The position numbers were made by a program, and so were the translations under genes. This document shows positions 1-7,704 of a DNA stretch of 28,077 bases, piece by piece. Positions within the stretch are counted from its first letter, which is position 1; every line of letters starts with the position of its first letter. The DNA is from an uncultured Alphaproteobacteria bacterium (GTDB taxonomy: Bacteria > Pseudomonadota > Alphaproteobacteria > CAAHEQ01 > UBA3637). The notes under the pieces were generated by a model. It saw only the letters and a program-made list of their open reading frames with translations, was not told where the DNA came from and did not search any database. The stretch covers positions 1 through 28,077 of the forward strand of contig CALGXF010000042.1 of assembly GCA_937935995.1 (NCBI GenBank), given 5' to 3'.

Positions 1-30
1 TTTTTCGTTCGTTCAAGTACTTTTTTCATA

Positions 31-60
31 AAAAAAGCAGGTCTTGTAAACCCGCTTCTT
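31..60. terminator. Second hairpin beyond the ugd terminator
   Basis: A 7-base stem with one mismatch (arms 35-41 and 51-57, 9-base loop) is flanked by an A run at 31-36 on the left and CTTTT on the right. Read on the minus strand the hairpin is followed by a T run, so it could back up the ugd terminator. Read on the plus strand it could end a gene entering from the left of the window. Stem quality is modest. Confidence 0.4.
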
Positions 61-65
61 TTCCA

Positions 66-97
66 TCAAAAAACCGCCCCCATAACGGAGGCGGTTC
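66..97 (-). terminator. Rho-independent terminator of ugd
   Basis: The arms AACCGCC (72-78) and GGCGGTT (90-96) form a G+C-rich stem, with further CC/GG pairing inside around a bulge. On the minus strand the stem is followed directly by a T run (the complement of the A run at 68-73). It lies about 30 bases after the ugd stop, as expected for the terminator of the mipZ-ugd unit. Confidence 0.75.
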
Positions 98-127
98 TTT
101 CAAGGCATCCTTTATCTTACATCAATC

Positions 128-1438
128 TTACATAATCCGACCGATACCATAGTAACGCAGGCCTTTTGCCTGAACATCTGCCGGTTCGAACAAATTACGC
201 AAATCAATAAGTTGATCCCCTTTCATCAATTGCTTGGCTTTATCCAAACCCAGCGCTTTGATTTCATTCCATTCCGTCAGAACAACCGCGACATCGGCAT
301 TTGCCAAAGCGGCGTACATGTCCGTTGTCCAATCCGCAAAATCATTTCCGAAAATCTTTTGCGCTTCTTTCAACCCCTGCGGATCATAAATGACCATTTC
401 GGCGCCGGCTTCTTTTAAAACCGGTAAAATGGTCAGACTCGGCGCATCCCGCATGTCATCCGTGTTTGCTTTAAAAGTAACGCCCAACACCGCAATTCGT
501 TTTCCGGCAACGCCGTCGCACAGCCGAATAATTCGATCAGCCATATTCTTTTTGCGATTCGCATTTGCCAAAACCGTCGTTTCAATGGACGTAATCGGGC
601 ATCCGTAATCCCGCGCCGTTTTTAACAACGCCAATGTGTCTTTCGGGAAACAAGAACCGCCGTATCCCGGCCCCGGATTTAAAAACTTTTCGCCAATTCG
701 GCTGTCCAGCCCAATCCCTTTAGAAACATCCTTCACATCTGCATGACATTGTTCACACAAATCGGCGATTTCGTTAATATATGAAATTTTCATCGCCAAG
801 AACGCATTTGCTGCATACTTAATCAATTCAGACGTTTCCCGTGTTGTCATAATCAGGGTATGGCCTTTGTCCGTCAACGGCTTATACAAAGCCCGCATCA
901 CATCCTGCGCCCGGTCTGTTTCAGCACCGACCACAATCCGATCCGGACAACTGAAGTCACCGATAGCCGACCCTTCGCGCAAAAATTCCGGATTAGACAC
1001 CACATCAAAGTCAGCATTCGGATTCGCTTCTCGGATGATTTTTTGAACAGCTTGAGCCGTCCCGACCGGAACCGTCGATTTATCCACAACAACCGTATAG
1101 CGTTTCATGGCTTGGCCGATTTCTTTGGCAGCGTCAAACACATACGTTAAATCTGCATGACCGTTGTCTTTCCGAGACGGCGTTCCGACCGCGATAAAAA
1201 CCGCATCCGCGTCGTGCATCGATTCGGCCAAGTCGGATGAGAAGAACAATCTGCCCGCTTTGACGTTGCGGTCAATAACCTCATCTAACCCCGGTTCATA
1301 AATCGGCAACACGCCGTTTTGAAGCCCTTTAATTTTGGATTCATCTTTATCAACACATACGACCGTATGCCCGAAATCCGAAAAACATGTCCCCGTGACA
1401 AGCCCGACATAGCCTGTCCCCACCATGACTACTTTCAT
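128..1438 (-). CDS. ugd: UDP-glucose 6-dehydrogenase
   Basis: Oxidises UDP-glucose to UDP-glucuronate with two NAD+ in the cytoplasm, supplying uronic acid for capsule, exopolysaccharide or lipid A decoration. The 436-residue protein has the family's normal length. It opens with a Rossmann nucleotide-binding site (GTGYVG, residues 7-12) and carries the NAD-domain motif STVPVGT near 121. The catalytic cysteine motif GYGGSCFPKD puts the nucleophile at Cys263. The C-terminal UDP-binding domain includes VTFKANTDDMRDAP. The gene starts 21 bases after the mipZ stop on the same strand, so the two may be cotranscribed, and a strong terminator follows. The specific polymer served cannot be told from this window. 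Confidence 0.96.
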   Translation of the reverse strand: MKVVMVGTGYVGLVTGTCFSDFGHTVVCVDKDESKIKGLQNGVLPIYEPGLDEVIDRNVKAGRLFFSSDLAESMHDADAVFIAVGTPSRKDNGHADLTYVFDAAKEIGQAMKRYTVVVDKSTVPVGTAQAVQKIIREANPNADFDVVSNPEFLREGSAIGDFSCPDRIVVGAETDRAQDVMRALYKPLTDKGHTLIMTTRETSELIKYAANAFLAMKISYINEIADLCEQCHADVKDVSKGIGLDSRIGEKFLNPGPGYGGSCFPKDTLALLKTARDYGCPITSIETTVLANANRKKNMADRIIRLCDGVAGKRIAVLGVTFKANTDDMRDAPSLTILPVLKEAGAEMVIYDPQGLKEAQKIFGNDFADWTTDMYAALANADVAVVLTEWNEIKALGLDKAKQLMKGDQLIDLRNLFEPADVQAKGLRYYGIGRIM

Positions 1439-1459
1439 GCAAAACTCCCTCTGTTACTG

Positions 1460-2224
1460 TTAAAAGACGCTGTTCGCGAGCGAACGCACTTCTTGTCTAG
1501 CTGCTATACTAGACATAGACAGCGGCATATGCAAGCCATTTTCTCGTAAATCCATCATGGTCAGACCTTTCAGGAACAATTCCCTGAACACAACACGGTC
1601 CGTAATCGAGCCGGCGACCTTAAAATGAATTCGTTCGGAAAGCGCGCTTAACAAGCCTTCCATCATTTGTTTATTCTTGTTTTTAAACGGAGACAACCGA
1701 TTGCGTGCCACAATCCAATTGAGCGGCGCTTTTTTCATTAAGTTACGTTTTTGCCGCACAGACCAAATGCGTTCCGAATAATGGCTGGGTCCTTTGATGC
1801 GTAGCGTATCCCCATCCACGACGCCCAAAACATCCAAATCCAACAAGCTGTCGTTAATCGGCGTAATCAGCGTATCCGCTTGGAACAAAGCTTCCTGCGT
1901 CAAAGCCGTATCAGCTCCCGGCGTGTCCAGCACAATGATGTCATAATCGTTGGAGAGACGTTCTAATTGAGACCGCAAAAACAAAATTTCGTTCGAAATA
2001 TTATTCATGCGCACATAATCCGGCATCGGTAGCGTCACACCGTTTTTCGTTGCGAACTCTTTGCGATTTTGAAGGTATCTGGAAAGCGTCCCTTGCCGCC
2101 CGTCCAAATCAACAGCCGCGACTTTTTTGCCCTCGCGCAACCATGTCACAATCAAATGCATCGCCAAAGTGGATTTCCCCGTACCCCCTTTTTCGTTCCC
2201 TAAAACAACGATTTTTGCTTTCAT
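1460..2224 (-). CDS. mipZ: Division-plane positioning ATPase MipZ (ParA/MinD superfamily)
   Basis: MipZ is an alphaproteobacterial ParA-like ATPase. It binds ParB near the origin and inhibits FtsZ assembly away from midcell, so that division is coupled to chromosome segregation. The 254-residue protein has the deviant Walker A motif KGGTGKST (residues 12-19), preceded by LGNEKG as in MipZ. A DLDGRQ segment follows where MipZ has DLDxRQ, and the Walker B-type strand IIVLDTPGADT is present. No parB lies beside it, which fits a free-standing mipZ rather than a parAB operon. AAGGAA sits about 6 bases before the ATG. It is divergent from trpS and probably cotranscribed with ugd. A generic ParA paralogue is the alternative. 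Confidence 0.88.
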   Translation of the reverse strand: MKAKIVVLGNEKGGTGKSTLAMHLIVTWLREGKKVAAVDLDGRQGTLSRYLQNRKEFATKNGVTLPMPDYVRMNNISNEILFLRSQLERLSNDYDIIVLDTPGADTALTQEALFQADTLITPINDSLLDLDVLGVVDGDTLRIKGPSHYSERIWSVRQKRNLMKKAPLNWIVARNRLSPFKNKNKQMMEGLLSALSERIHFKVAGSITDRVVFRELFLKGLTMMDLRENGLHMPLSMSSIAARQEVRSLANSVF

Positions 2225-2263
2225 TTTTTAATTCCTTATTATCTATAGACAAAGCAGGACAGT

Positions 2264-2291
2264 AGTTTATCTCTTTTTGTCATTTTGTCAA
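2264..2291 (-). promoter_or_regulatory. Probable sigma-70 promoter of mipZ-ugd
   Basis: On the minus strand a perfect -35 TTGACA (2291-2286) is followed after 16 bases by TAAACT (2269-2264), a 4 of 6 match to the -10 consensus. It lies about 40 bases upstream of the mipZ start codon. The -35 is convincing and the -10 is weaker. Confidence 0.5.
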
Positions 2292-2334
2292 GAAATAAAG
2301 AAAATATGCGTTTCATCTGCGCGATTTCAAAATT

Positions 2335-2362
2335 TTATTGCCAAGTAAAAGCCTTTTATGAT
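2335..2362 (+). promoter_or_regulatory. Possible trpS promoter (TATGAT -10)
   Basis: TATGAT at 2357-2362 matches the -10 consensus at 5 of 6 positions, but the -35 16 bases upstream (TTATTG) is poor. If used, transcription would start near 2369. That would exclude the upstream ATG at 2358 as a start and support translation of trpS from 2394. Confidence 0.35.
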
Positions 2363-2393
2363 AAAAAACCGACAATGGAGGATGAAGCTAAAC

Positions 2394-3392
2394 ATGAACG
2401 ACAAAATTCTTTTAACAGGCGTTAAGCCGACGGGAACACCGCATTTAGGCAATTTAATCGGAGCGATTCATCCGATTTTGAATTTTTCGAAAACGGCTCG
2501 GAAAACTTTTGTTTTTATTGCTGATTTACATGCCCTTAATTTTGTCAGAAATAAAGAAAATTTAAAACGCGATACGTATGAAATCGCTGCCATTTTTTTA
2601 GCGCTCGGACTTGATTTGGAAAAATCCGTTCTGTTCCGGCAATCCGACATTCCGCAAGTGCCTCAAATTGCCTCTTTGCTGATGAACGTAACGCCCAAAG
2701 GATTGATGAACAGAGCACATTCCTATAAAGCGCTTGTCGAAAAAAATACGTTGGCCGGTGTAGATCCAGATGACGGCATCAACATGGGATTGTACACGTA
2801 TCCGATTTTAATGGCTGCCGATATTTTGGCTTATCAAGCCGATGCCGTTCCCGTTGGGAAAGATCAAAAACAGCATCTTGAATTTACGCGCGACATTGCC
2901 GGCAGCTTTAATCACCTTTACGGTAAAAACCTGTTCAAACTGCCCATTCCTTTGATTTCCGAAGAAACCGGCATTATTCCGGGATTGGACGGTCGGAAAA
3001 TGAGCAAAAGTTATCAAAATGTCATTCCGATTTTCTGTGATGAAAAAACACTTCAAAAAAGCATTATGAGAATCAAAACAGACTGCAAGTTGCCGAATGA
3101 ACCTAAAAATCCCGATACATCGACGATTGTTCAACTGTACACATGCTTTGCGACACCGGCTCAAGTTCAAGAAATGCGGCATTTGTTTGAAACAGGCGGC
3201 ATCGGTTACGGAGACGCCAAAAAGATGTTGTTTGATGTTATGAATCAAAAACTGGCGGAACCCAGAGAAAAATACAATGATTTAATCCATCATCCCGCCC
3301 AAATTGATGCCATATTGGAAGAAGGCGCCGATAAAGCCCGCCCGATTGCTCAACAAACATTAGAAATGATGCGCCGTGTTATGATCGGATAA
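2394..3392 (+). CDS. trpS: Tryptophanyl-tRNA synthetase
   Basis: Class I aminoacyl-tRNA synthetase charging tRNA-Trp. The HIGH-type signature is TPHLGNL near the N-terminus, and the KMSKS loop is intact as GRKMSKSYQN. The Trp-specific core (MGLYTYPILMAADILAYQAD) and the segment KDQKQHLEFTRDIA are clear. The reading frame is open from 2358, but MNDKILLTGVKPTG at 2394 matches the usual family N-terminus. GGAGG at 2377-2381 precedes it by 12 bases, and a -10-like TATGAT overlaps the 2358 start. From 2394 the protein has 332 residues, normal for TrpRS. Its stop codon is one base from the stop of the convergent lpxC. Confidence 0.95.
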   Translation: MNDKILLTGVKPTGTPHLGNLIGAIHPILNFSKTARKTFVFIADLHALNFVRNKENLKRDTYEIAAIFLALGLDLEKSVLFRQSDIPQVPQIASLLMNVTPKGLMNRAHSYKALVEKNTLAGVDPDDGINMGLYTYPILMAADILAYQADAVPVGKDQKQHLEFTRDIAGSFNHLYGKNLFKLPIPLISEETGIIPGLDGRKMSKSYQNVIPIFCDEKTLQKSIMRIKTDCKLPNEPKNPDTSTIVQLYTCFATPAQVQEMRHLFETGGIGYGDAKKMLFDVMNQKLAEPREKYNDLIHHPAQIDAILEEGADKARPIAQQTLEMMRRVMIG

Positions 3393-3393
3393 C

Positions 3394-4338
3394 TTACGCA
3401 ACGGCAACGTTTTTTTCGGCTTCTTCAACCGATTCATTTAAATCGATGATTTCATAGTTGGATGCATCTTTAAAGACTTCGCGCAACAACATGTTGTTGT
3501 GATAATGCCCGGATTTTTCGCCTTTGAAAGCACCGATAATCGGCATTCCGGCCTGATACAAATCCCCGACGGCATCCAAAGTTTTATGACGCACAAATTC
3601 CAATTCGTCCCGCAATCCTTCCGGATTCATAATTGAATCGCCGTTCACAACGATTGCATTTTCCAACGAACCGCCGCGCGCTAACCCAAGCGAACGCAGA
3701 TATTCGATTTCCTGCAACTGGCAAAATGTCCGCGCATAGGCAATTTCTTTTTTAAAGCTGTCTTTGGACAAGGTGAATTTTGTTTCCTGATGCCCGATAA
3801 TCCGAGCCGGGAAATCAATGGCAAAATCAAAAGTCAATCCCTCTTGCGCCGGAGACAATGAAACGGTAATGCCTTTGTCATCCGTAAAGGAGACTTCTTT
3901 TTTGATTTTTAAAGCCTTTAACGGAGCATCCTGTTCAATCAAGCCGACACAGTCAAACAAAAAGACAAAATCGCGCGCACTACCGTCCATAATCGGGATT
4001 TCGGGTCCGTCAACGTCAATGTAAGCATTTGTAACGCCGCAAGCAGACAATGCCGCCATCACATGTTCGGCCGTTGAAACCGTCACACCGGCTTTGTTAC
4101 CGAAACAGCTGCACATTTTTGTATCGACAACATATTCATACGTTGCCGGAATGCTGTTTTCTCTATCCGTCACATCAATCCGCCGAAACACAAGCCCCGT
4201 GTCAATCGGCGCCGGATGGAACGAAATTTTAGCTTTTGCACCCGAATGCACGCCGACACCGACAGCGAAAATAGAGCTGCGGAACGTCTTTTGGCAGACT
4301 TTATATTCAGATAAAATACGCGAAATATCAGCAATCAT
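3394..4338 (-). CDS. lpxC: UDP-3-O-acyl-N-acetylglucosamine deacetylase
   Basis: Zinc-dependent enzyme of the first committed step of lipid A synthesis in the cytoplasm, so the organism makes lipopolysaccharide. The metal ligands fit the family: His92 in TAEHVMAAL, then His251 and Asp255 in EFVRHKTLDAVGD, with catalytic-base His278 in GEKSGHYHNN. The tandem LpxC repeats fill the length. The frame stays open to a GTG at 4353, but I prefer the ATG at 4338: AAGGA lies 7 bases before it, and MIADISRI makes a normal N-terminus. It has its own promoter region shared with the divergent DUF4167 gene. It converges on trpS with no room for a terminator. LpxC is usually controlled by proteolysis, which cannot be judged from here. 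Confidence 0.95.
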   Translation of the reverse strand: MIADISRILSEYKVCQKTFRSSIFAVGVGVHSGAKAKISFHPAPIDTGLVFRRIDVTDRENSIPATYEYVVDTKMCSCFGNKAGVTVSTAEHVMAALSACGVTNAYIDVDGPEIPIMDGSARDFVFLFDCVGLIEQDAPLKALKIKKEVSFTDDKGITVSLSPAQEGLTFDFAIDFPARIIGHQETKFTLSKDSFKKEIAYARTFCQLQEIEYLRSLGLARGGSLENAIVVNGDSIMNPEGLRDELEFVRHKTLDAVGDLYQAGMPIIGAFKGEKSGHYHNNMLLREVFKDASNYEIIDLNESVEEAEKNVAVA

Positions 4339-4353
4339 TTTTGTATCCTTCAC

Positions 4354-4556
4354 TAAACTGTTAGCTTTAATCTACTCAAGAACAATCAAAAGTACAAATC
4401 AATGATTGTTACAGATTGTTACATTTTTATGTCGCCGTTAAAAAAAAAGATTGCTTTTTATTTGAAAGTTCTGTATGTTTTCAAAGTGCCATCGGCCGGG
4501 AAAGGTTCAAATGCCGGTGAACAGCATAAAAAATAACAAACATTGGTTATAATAGG
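4354..4556. other. Structured divergent intergenic region, lpxC / DUF4167 gene
   Basis: No convincing ORF is present. The region holds a perfect tandem 10-mer, GATTGTTACA at 4404-4413 and 4414-4423. It also holds a run of nine A at about 4440-4448 and two inverted repeats: TTTGAAA (4461-4467) with TTTCAAA (4479-4485), and CATCGGC with GCCGGTG (about 4490-4520, one G-T pair). The repeats could be binding sites for a regulator of either gene or a structured leader. I do not recognise a known RNA family. Confidence 0.35.
4404..4423. repeat. Perfect tandem 10-bp repeat upstream of lpxC
   Basis: Two abutting copies of GATTGTTACA lie about 66 bases upstream of the lpxC start codon. A 10-base period puts both copies on the same face of the helix, which would suit a dimeric or cooperative DNA-binding protein. 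Whether they are functional is unknown. Confidence 0.5.
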
Positions 4557-5099
4557 ATGAAGCAATCTTCAAATAAAAATCGCGCAGGCGGACGCTATCC
4601 GCATTTTAACAATAATCGTCGTAACAATTCAAACATGCCCACCAAAAACACGGTTTTTGACAGTTCGGGACCGTGCGGCCGGATGCGGGGAACGGCTATT
4701 CAATTAAGCGAAAAATATCAAACGGCGGCAAAAGATGCCCGGCATAATGATACGATTTTAAGCGAAATCTGTCTGCAATACGCCGATCATTACCAACGCA
4801 TTTATGCTTTGGCTTGCGCCAATGACAAACCGCCTGTTGTTTCGGGCGAACCGGTTGCGGCCGAACAAGTGGAAGTTATCCCGGAAAAAACAACAGAGCC
4901 GGCGCCGGTATCGGAAGAAAAACCCGTCTTGGTGGAAGAAGAAAAAACAGCACCTCAATCGGATACGTTGCCGCCTCACCTTTCTTTTATGACCACACCG
5001 ATTCCGTGCGAAACAGAAGAAAAACCCGTTAAACAAATTCGCCGCCCTCGTAAACCGAAAACGGCAGCGAAGACACAAACGGAACAAGTTTCGGCTTAA
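4557..5099 (+). CDS. DUF4167 domain protein
   Basis: A small basic protein of a family found mainly in Alphaproteobacteria; its biochemical role is not established. Residues 1-30 are rich in Arg, Asn and Lys, as is usual for the family and suggestive of RNA or nucleic-acid binding. The conserved core follows (SSGPCGRMRGTAIQLSEKY, then YADHYQRIYALA). The C-terminal half is low complexity, rich in Pro, Glu, Val and Lys, ends in a basic RRPRKPKT segment, and is probably disordered. The ribosome-binding site is weak: only TAGG precedes the ATG. The gene is divergent from lpxC and followed by fliL, without obvious coupling to flagella. Confidence 0.85.
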   Translation: MKQSSNKNRAGGRYPHFNNNRRNNSNMPTKNTVFDSSGPCGRMRGTAIQLSEKYQTAAKDARHNDTILSEICLQYADHYQRIYALACANDKPPVVSGEPVAAEQVEVIPEKTTEPAPVSEEKPVLVEEEKTAPQSDTLPPHLSFMTTPIPCETEEKPVKQIRRPRKPKTAAKTQTEQVSA

Positions 5100-5138
5100 A
5101 GAGCATTTTGGGAAAAGAATCTTTTTCATAACTACTTG

Positions 5139-5145
5139 TTAACCA
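5139..5145 (+). promoter_or_regulatory. Candidate CtrA half-site upstream of fliL
   Basis: TTAACCA lies about 50 bases before the fliL start. It matches the TTAACCAT half-site reported for CtrA-controlled promoters in Caulobacter at 7 of 8 positions. The partner TTAA at the usual 7-base spacing is absent. The fliLM operon is CtrA-dependent in Caulobacter, which makes the match plausible, but a 7-base match alone is weak. Confidence 0.3.
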
Positions 5146-5194
5146 CTCTTCGGGTAGACTTTTAAAAAAGTGTATGTAAGAGCGGGAAAACAGG

Positions 5195-5707
5195 ATGTTT
5201 GAAGATAAAATCGATACAGACAAACCAGAATCGAACGAAACGAAGTCCGGTTTCGGATGGAAAGTGCTTTTGATTTTGCTTCTTTGCGGTGCTTTAGCAT
5301 GGATGTATCTTGTCTTTTTTCCGAAAACATCTTTATCTTTACCGTCTTTTCAAAATCAACCCGAATCCGGTTTGACGCTGACGGGACAAGACGGCCTTTA
5401 TTTTGTCGAACTGCCGCCGATGAAAATCAACCTGAAACCCAACGAAGCGCATTACACATTCATTGAAACCAGCATAGCGCTTGAATTATCCAAAGCTTCC
5501 GACAAACGGGAAATTTCCGCCGTTTTGCCGCGCATTCAAGACGCCATCAACACTTATTTACGTGAAATGACACCGGCAGAGCTTCAAGAAAGCGGCAGTT
5601 TATACCGCGTTAAGGAAGCTTTATTGGAACGAATTAACTTTCTGATTGCACCGGCACATATTAATGATGTTTTATTCAAAGAATTATTTGTAGGGCAAGG
5701 GCAATGA
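5195..5707 (+). CDS. fliL: Flagellar basal body-associated protein FliL
   Basis: FliL is a single-pass inner-membrane protein that surrounds or supports stator units at the flagellar motor. The 170-residue protein has a short acidic cytoplasmic tail, one transmembrane segment at about residues 26-42 (VLLILLLCGALAWMYLVFF), a linker, and the periplasmic FliL domain. Family features include LPPMKINLKP and a Lys/Arg/Glu-rich helix ending near the C-terminus. It is the first gene of the motor operon. Its stop overlaps the fliM start by four bases (ATGA at 5704-5707), so translation is probably coupled. Its length is normal for the family. Confidence 0.92.
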   Translation: MFEDKIDTDKPESNETKSGFGWKVLLILLLCGALAWMYLVFFPKTSLSLPSFQNQPESGLTLTGQDGLYFVELPPMKINLKPNEAHYTFIETSIALELSKASDKREISAVLPRIQDAINTYLREMTPAELQESGSLYRVKEALLERINFLIAPAHINDVLFKELFVGQGQ

Positions 5708-6657
5708 TTGAAACCAGAGATTCCCTGCAAAATATCTTAAGCCAAGAAGAAATCGACGCTCTTTTGTCTCCGGCGGAAACGACCCCGGATTCGTTTAATA
5801 CCCTGTTGAAGCCCAAAGATGAAATCAAATCCGAATCTCATCCGGCTTTTGAACGCCGCTTGGATGTCTTTGCCCGGACATTTATTACCACTTTGCGGCG
5901 GTTGACGGAAGGCCAAGATATTTCCGTGACGCTGCGTACCTTTATTGCGGGACAGCTCGGAACCTATCTGGATACGGTTCAAACGCCGGCGATGCTCGGG
6001 TTTTTCATGGATAAAGACAAAGACATTCCGGGATTGGTTTCCATTGATCCGATGTTGGCCTATACATTGATTGACATGGCTTTAGGCGGTCGGCGCGGAA
6101 CGGCGGCTATGCAGCTTGAAGATCGCCGCTACACACAAATTGAACGCACCATTTTGGAAAAGTTTATGAAAGCGTTGGTTCAAAATTTAGCAGACGCTTT
6201 TCAAACCCCTTTTACATATGAAGGAATCGATACAAATCCGCAAACGGCCTTGATTGATGCGGCTTCCGGCGACATGCGCATTGCCAGATTAAGTGTTCAG
6301 ATAGACCGGCGCAGCGGTTTATTTGACATTGTTTTCCCGACTCGTGTTATCCAACAAATGGAAATCGAATCGGATTTATTGGATTGTGCCGACGGGTTCA
6401 AACAAGAATGGAATCAAAAGCTGACAACGTCGGTGGCGAGCGTTCCTTTGGAAATCGAAGCCGTTTTAGATCAAAAAGTCGTTCCGTTTAAATCGATTTT
6501 GGAATGGAAAACCGGCCAAATGCTGCCGCTTTCTTTTTTCGAAGACAAACCTATTCAGTTGATGTGCCGCAACATTCCGTTATTTCAAGGCCGCTTAACG
6601 CCGGATCAAAAAAATGTCCGAATTGTCGTTGATAAAACCAGATTGAAGGGAGCATAA
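5704..6657 (+). CDS. fliM: Flagellar motor switch protein FliM
   Basis: FliM forms part of the cytoplasmic C-ring and binds phosphorylated CheY to switch the direction of rotation. The CheY-binding peptide is at the N-terminus (LSQEEIDALL, about residues 11-20). The middle CheC-like domain follows, with PGLVSIDPMLAYTLIDMALGG where FliM proteins have GSPLIVFD-type sequence. The C-terminal SpoA domain covers about residues 235-315. Length (317) is slightly below many homologues because the N-terminal linker is short. It overlaps fliL by 4 bases and is followed after one base by the DUF6468 gene. Confidence 0.94.
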   Translation: MIETRDSLQNILSQEEIDALLSPAETTPDSFNTLLKPKDEIKSESHPAFERRLDVFARTFITTLRRLTEGQDISVTLRTFIAGQLGTYLDTVQTPAMLGFFMDKDKDIPGLVSIDPMLAYTLIDMALGGRRGTAAMQLEDRRYTQIERTILEKFMKALVQNLADAFQTPFTYEGIDTNPQTALIDAASGDMRIARLSVQIDRRSGLFDIVFPTRVIQQMEIESDLLDCADGFKQEWNQKLTTSVASVPLEIEAVLDQKVVPFKSILEWKTGQMLPLSFFEDKPIQLMCRNIPLFQGRLTPDQKNVRIVVDKTRLKGA

Positions 6658-6658
6658 C

Positions 6659-7111
6659 ATGGAAATGAACATGTTTTTAAATCTGGTTATCATTGTGTTG
6701 TTGATTGTTGCCCTTATTTACGCAATGATTTTAAATCACCGGTTAAGCTTGTTTAAAGAAAGCAAAAAGGAAATTCTGAAAGCCGTTCAATCTTTTCATG
6801 AAGTGACTCAAAATGCGGAAACAACTTTGTCGCAAATTAAACAAAGTACGCAAACTATTTCCGAACAATTAAAAACCGAAATGAACAAAGCCAACCTACT
6901 GCGGGATGATTTGGTTTTGTTGATGGAAAAAAACGCAGCACACACGCGGTCAACACCGTTAAAAGAAACAACGACGTATACGCGACCGCCGGCTTTCGTG
7001 CGTCCGAAAAAAGCCGCTGCCCCGCACCCGTTTGAAAAAAATTTGGATGCATACCAATCGGAAGCGGAACGGGAATTATTCGAAGCGTTGCAACGGTTGA
7101 AAGGATCATAA
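6659..7111 (+). CDS. DUF6468 membrane protein of the flagellar operon
   Basis: A 150-residue protein with one N-terminal transmembrane segment (about residues 5-24) followed by a long predicted coiled coil (about 30-95). The C-terminal tail is basic and low in structure, and ends in a short amphipathic helix (EAERELFEALQRLKG). The layout and its place directly after fliM match the DUF6468 family of alphaproteobacterial flagellar operons, whose function is not established. An alternative ATG lies two codons downstream. It is probably a motor or stator accessory factor at the inner membrane; that role is inferred from context only. Confidence 0.75.
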   Translation: MEMNMFLNLVIIVLLIVALIYAMILNHRLSLFKESKKEILKAVQSFHEVTQNAETTLSQIKQSTQTISEQLKTEMNKANLLRDDLVLLMEKNAAHTRSTPLKETTTYTRPPAFVRPKKAAAPHPFEKNLDAYQSEAERELFEALQRLKGS

Positions 7112-7112
7112 T

Positions 7113-7703
7113 ATGCGGATACGTCTGACCACTTGGTTTAAATTTCTGCCGATTGCCGTTTTTGTTGTTTTATTGTCCTTAAGCATTCGCATGGGTGATT
7201 TGTTTTATGACATTAAAGAAGAGCACACGTTATCGGTTGAATTGCAAAAAGCGTTTGCTCAAGGGGAAAAAATGCTGGCCGTTCCGGTTCAAACCAGCCG
7301 CTCACAAACATTGACGGAAAACGAACTGCTTGTTTTGCAACAATTATCCTTGCGACGCGCCGAACTCGACAAGCGCCAAAACGACCTGATGAAAAAGGAA
7401 CAAGAACTAAATACGTTGCAAAAGAAATTAACCGAGCAACAGCAAAAATTAAATGCAATGGCCGAAAAACTGCAAGCCCGTGCTTCTGAAACGGATTTGA
7501 AAGAAAATGCGGAACTGATTCGAATTTACACGCATATGAAACCGGCACAGGCCGCGACTTTATTGACAAGCCTTGATGCGTCTTTGGCTTTGCAGATTTT
7601 AAAAAACATGCCTCCGGTTCAAGCCGCCGGCATCCTTGAAAAAATGCCGCCAGAAACAGCCCGACGGCTGACCCTTGAAATGGCCGCCCCGACAGGAGGT
7701 TAA
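7113..7703 (+). CDS. motE: MotE-like flagellar chaperone (MgtE N-domain protein)
   Basis: A 196-residue protein with an N-terminal membrane anchor or uncleaved signal (about residues 9-27) and a strongly charged Gln/Lys/Glu-rich coiled coil at about 85-130. The C-terminal helical repeat resembles the MgtE intracellular N-domain (MKPAQAATLLTSLD, then LQILKNMPPVQAAGILEKM). This architecture is typical of MotE, a periplasmic chaperone of the motor protein MotC in rhizobia, and of flagellar MgtE-N proteins in other Alphaproteobacteria. The neighbours fliM and motB support a motor role. The exact orthology is uncertain. The gene begins one base after the preceding stop. Confidence 0.75.
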   Translation: MRIRLTTWFKFLPIAVFVVLLSLSIRMGDLFYDIKEEHTLSVELQKAFAQGEKMLAVPVQTSRSQTLTENELLVLQQLSLRRAELDKRQNDLMKKEQELNTLQKKLTEQQQKLNAMAEKLQARASETDLKENAELIRIYTHMKPAQAATLLTSLDASLALQILKNMPPVQAAGILEKMPPETARRLTLEMAAPTGG

Positions 7704-7704
7704 A

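Noticed and set aside
4548..4559. A perfect TATAAT just before the DUF4167 start codon.
   Set aside because: It ends three bases before the ATG and has no -35 at 16-18 bases, so it would place the start of transcription inside the gene.
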